DNA from: DATBQN01 sp963755825
Lineage (GTDB): Bacteria > Acidobacteriota > Thermoanaerobaculia > Multivoradales > UBA5704
DNA: 64,000 nt
Direction of reading: 5' to 3'
Assembly (NCBI GenBank): GCA_963755825.1
Contig: CAVWLA010000003.1
Coordinates: 2,852,001-2,916,000, forward strand
A program made the translations under genes and the position numbers. The notes under the pieces were generated by a model, which made no database searches, was not told the origin of the DNA, and saw only the letters and a program-made list of their open reading frames with translations. Positions 62,061 to 64,000 of this stretch are shown here, in pieces (the stretch's first letter is position 1; every line of letters begins with the position of its first letter).

Positions 62061-62120
62061 CGGCCGCCGGCCGGATCGCTCGGCCAGGAAGCGAGCCGGC
62101 GGACCATTCGGGCGCTCCGC

Positions 62121-62200
62121 GGCCCGCCGGACCGATCGATAGCCCGCCGAAACGATCCGTAGCCCGCCGAATGGATTCGTAGCCTGCCAACCCGATCGGA
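62121..62200. repeat. Four 20-bp tandem repeat units
   Basis: Units at 62121, 62141, 62161 and 62181. The two best-conserved share AGCCCGCCGAA followed by a variable GATCC/GATTC-like half; the outer two begin GGCCCGCCGG and AGCCTGCCAA. The array lies 60 bp after argS and runs directly into the palindromes at 62200. Confidence 0.8.
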
Positions 62201-62342
62201 AGCGGAAGAGATCGATTCTTCCGCTTCCGCCCGGCTCGGCGGGCTGCCGGAAGACCTGGGTAGGCCGCCGAACGGACCGGAAGGCGAAGAGATCGATTCT
62301 TCCGCTTGGAATCGAATCGGCGGCGGAAGAGGTCGATTCTTC
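62200..62342. repeat. Three copies of the GAAGAGATCGATTCTTC palindrome
   Basis: Copies at 62204-62220 (with perfect flanks, AAGCGGAAGA/TCTTCCGCTT over 62200-62226), 62286-62302 and 62326-62342 (GAAGAGGTCGATTCTTC). Between and after them GGAATCGAATCGG and GGATCGAATCGG recur. The patch sits in the argS-amidohydrolase gap (62061-62431), which otherwise contains no gene. It could be a binding-site array or a REP-like palindrome family. Confidence 0.85.
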
Positions 62343-62431
62343 GGCTACGGATCGAATCGGCCGGCCGCCGCGGCCGCGGTTCCGCCCCCTCTGCGTTAGG
62401 CTGCGGCCGATCCCACCAGGAGGGCACTATC

Positions 62432-63808
62432 TTGTCCGGACGACTGCCGTTCGCGGTTCCGCCGCATCCAGCGCGAAGTCTCTCTCCCCGCCTCGCGGCC
62501 CCGGCCGCGGCCGTCATCGCCGTCCTCGCCCTCGGCGCGGCTCCGGGTCTCGCTGCTCCCCAGGCGCCGGCTCCGGCACCGGCCCCGCCGCCGGCCGACA
62601 TCGTCGTCCTCCGCGCCGCCCGCCTGCTCGACGTGCGCGACGGCCGCATCGTGCGCGATGCGGCGGTGGTGGTCGAGGGGAACCGCATCCGCGCCGCCGG
62701 CGCCGCCGCCGGGATCGCCGTCCCCGCCGGCGCCCGCGTCGTCGAGCTCGGCGACCGCACGCTCTTGCCGGGGCTCTTCGACATGCACGTCCACCTGTCG
62801 GTGGGCGGCCGCAACCGGCGGCCGTTCGAGGCCATCTTCGACGGCCCCATCGACGGCGCCCTGCGGGCGGCGGACAACGCCCGGACGACCCTCGCCGCCG
62901 GCTTCACCACCGTGCGCTCGGCGGGCGACAACGACTTCATCGACGTGGTGCTCGCCAAGGCGATCGAGCGCGGCATCGCCACCGGTCCGCGCATCACCCC
63001 CGCCGGCTACCAGATCAGCATGACCGGCGGCCACGGCGACGAGGACGGCTGGCCGCCGGGGTACTTCGAGATGGGCCCCGAGCAGGGGGTGGCGGACGGT
63101 CCCGAGAAGCTCCTCCGCGCCGTGCGCTACCAGATCAAGCACGGCGCGCGGGTGATCAAGATGACGGTGACCGCCGGCGTCCTCGGCTTCGAGGCGACCT
63201 ACGACGCCCAGCAGTTCTCGGAGGAGGAGATGCGCACCGTCGTCGACGAGGCGCGGCGCGCGGGGCTCAAGGTGATGGCGCACGCCCACGGCCTCGCCGG
63301 CACCCTGGCGGCGCTCCGCGCCGGGGTCGCCTCGATCGAGCACGGCTCGCAGCTCGACGACGAGGCGGTCCGCCTGATGAAGGCGCGCGGCGTCTACCTG
63401 GTGCCGACCGCCTACATCAACACCGCGGGCGGCAAGGACATGACCGGGTACCCGGCGGAGATCCGGGCGAAGAGCGAGGCGGCGACGAGCGTCGCCGGCG
63501 GCAGCCTCGACCGCGCCATCCGCGCCGGCGTCAAGATCGCCTTCGGCACCGACGCCGGCCCCATCCCGCACGGCGAGAACGCCCGCGAGTTCGCCGTCCT
63601 GGTGCGGCACGGCATGACGCCGCTCGCCGCCATCCAGGCGGCGACGCTCGCCGCCGCCGACCTCCTCGGCGTCGACGACCGCGCCCTCCTCGTCCCCGGC
63701 CGCCTCGCCGACGTCATCGCCGTCCCCGGCGACCCGCTCGCCGACATCCGCGCGCTCGAGCACGTCGACTTCGTGATGAAGGACGGCGCCATCGTCCGCC
63801 AGCCGTGA
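62432..63808 (+). CDS. Secreted metal-dependent amidohydrolase
   Basis: A 458-residue exported hydrolase of the amidohydrolase superfamily (imidazolonepropionase/prolidase-like branch). The start is TTG 62432, fixed by AGGAGG eight bases upstream; an in-frame ATG at 62306 lies in the repeat patch and has no ribosome site. Signal peptide PAAAVIAVLALGAAPGLAA. Metal ligands: HVH in LPGLFDMHVHLSVGG, the Lys in ARVIKMTVTAGV, HAHG, SIEHGSQLDD and FGTDAGPIPHG. Proteins of this group are peptidases or amidases with proline- or hydrophobic-residue preference in the periplasm; the substrate here is unknown. Confidence 0.9.
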   Translation: MSGRLPFAVPPHPARSLSPRLAAPAAAVIAVLALGAAPGLAAPQAPAPAPAPPPADIVVLRAARLLDVRDGRIVRDAAVVVEGNRIRAAGAAAGIAVPAGARVVELGDRTLLPGLFDMHVHLSVGGRNRRPFEAIFDGPIDGALRAADNARTTLAAGFTTVRSAGDNDFIDVVLAKAIERGIATGPRITPAGYQISMTGGHGDEDGWPPGYFEMGPEQGVADGPEKLLRAVRYQIKHGARVIKMTVTAGVLGFEATYDAQQFSEEEMRTVVDEARRAGLKVMAHAHGLAGTLAALRAGVASIEHGSQLDDEAVRLMKARGVYLVPTAYINTAGGKDMTGYPAEIRAKSEAATSVAGGSLDRAIRAGVKIAFGTDAGPIPHGENAREFAVLVRHGMTPLAAIQAATLAAADLLGVDDRALLVPGRLADVIAVPGDPLADIRALEHVDFVMKDGAIVRQP

Positions 63809-63848
63809 GGCCGCCGGAGCCCTCTGCCTCCGGAGATAGGATCGCCGC

Positions 63849-64000
63849 ATGGAGAGCCTGGTCGAGCTGACGGAGGGCCAGCGCCGCAGGCTGCGGGTCT
63901 GGAAGGGTCTCCTCGTCGCTATGCTGGCGGGCACCGCGGTCTGCGTCGTGCTCGAGATCGGGCTCTTCCTCTGGCCGGGGTCCAGCCGCGGCGCCAAGGT
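63849..64000 (+). CDS. Partial membrane protein
   Basis: The first 50 codons of a gene cut by the right edge. ATG 63849 follows GGAGATAGGA. A charged N-terminus (ESLVELTEGQRRRLRVWKG) is followed by one hydrophobic helix (LLVAMLAGTAVCVVLEIGLFLW). It cannot be identified from this fragment. Confidence 0.6.
   Translation, partial: MESLVELTEGQRRRLRVWKGLLVAMLAGTAVCVVLEIGLFLWPGSSRGAK

Noticed and set aside
62306..62431. Upstream ATG start (62306) for the amidohydrolase
   Set aside because: It lies in the repeat patch, has no ribosome site and would put about 40 charged residues before the signal peptide; the TTG at 62432 has a perfect AGGAGG.

Overview
This is a 64 kb, very GC-rich window with coding on both strands. 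It is Gram-negative: two TonB-dependent receptors, an outer-membrane porin, many secreted proteins with signal peptides and one lipoprotein. Several protein types point to the phylum Acidobacteriota, perhaps a Thermoanaerobaculia-like lineage: two large GWxTD/VWFA proteins, an Oar-like receptor with a carboxypeptidase-regulatory domain, choice-of-anchor-P-type secreted proteins and NtrC-type regulators. The phylum call is an inference from family composition. No rRNA, tRNA or CRISPR array was seen.

Region by region. (1) 1-3375, minus: a metal-uptake cassette (TonB receptor, small anchored protein, ABC ATPase cut by the window edge). (2) 3581-16129, plus: an NtrC-type response regulator, a NAD-binding protein, then a porin, a sensor kinase, two tiny membrane proteins, kdpA, kdpB, kdpC and an unusual KdpD-sensor/Usp/EIIA fusion. 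A sigma-54-like promoter precedes the porin. The set looks like a potassium-stress operon with sigma-54 control instead of classical KdpDE. (3) 16138-17603: a cluster of short GGTGCCAGGTAC repeats next to a REP-associated tyrosine transposase (RAYT). The same repeat lies in front of the porin and in frame inside a glycosyltransferase gene. (4) 17676-27126: a secreted matrixin-like protease, two PMT/GT39-type membrane glycosyltransferases, a secreted unknown and two membrane-anchored SGNH hydrolases, probably surface or glycan functions. (5) 27223-34385: a PAS sensor kinase and an NtrC-type regulator, divergent from a secreted choice-of-anchor-P/DUF11 protein that has a near-consensus sigma-54 promoter, followed by a smaller paralogue. 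(6) 34607-42304, minus: a double PD40 propeller protein, an Oar-like TonB receptor with another sigma-54-like promoter, a helical-repeat protein and a secreted GH13-like protein lacking its catalytic residues. (7) 42420-49841, minus: CPXCG and EVE-domain proteins, RhlE-type helicase, lipoprotein sulfatase-superfamily enzyme, MnmA and cysteine desulfurase (a tRNA 2-thiolation pair). (8) 50111-64000: tandem GWxTD/VWFA genes, Maf, TrmJ, an ECF sigma factor, KDPG aldolase, a macrodomain protein, ArgRS, a palindrome/tandem-repeat patch, a secreted amidohydrolase and a partial membrane protein.

The strongest leads are the RAYT/repeat family with in-frame insertions into a gene, the KdpD-EIIA fusion with its porin-headed kdp operon, and three sigma-54-like promoters matched to two resident NtrC-type regulators. 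Many long open frames antisense to real genes are artefacts of high GC and are not listed.
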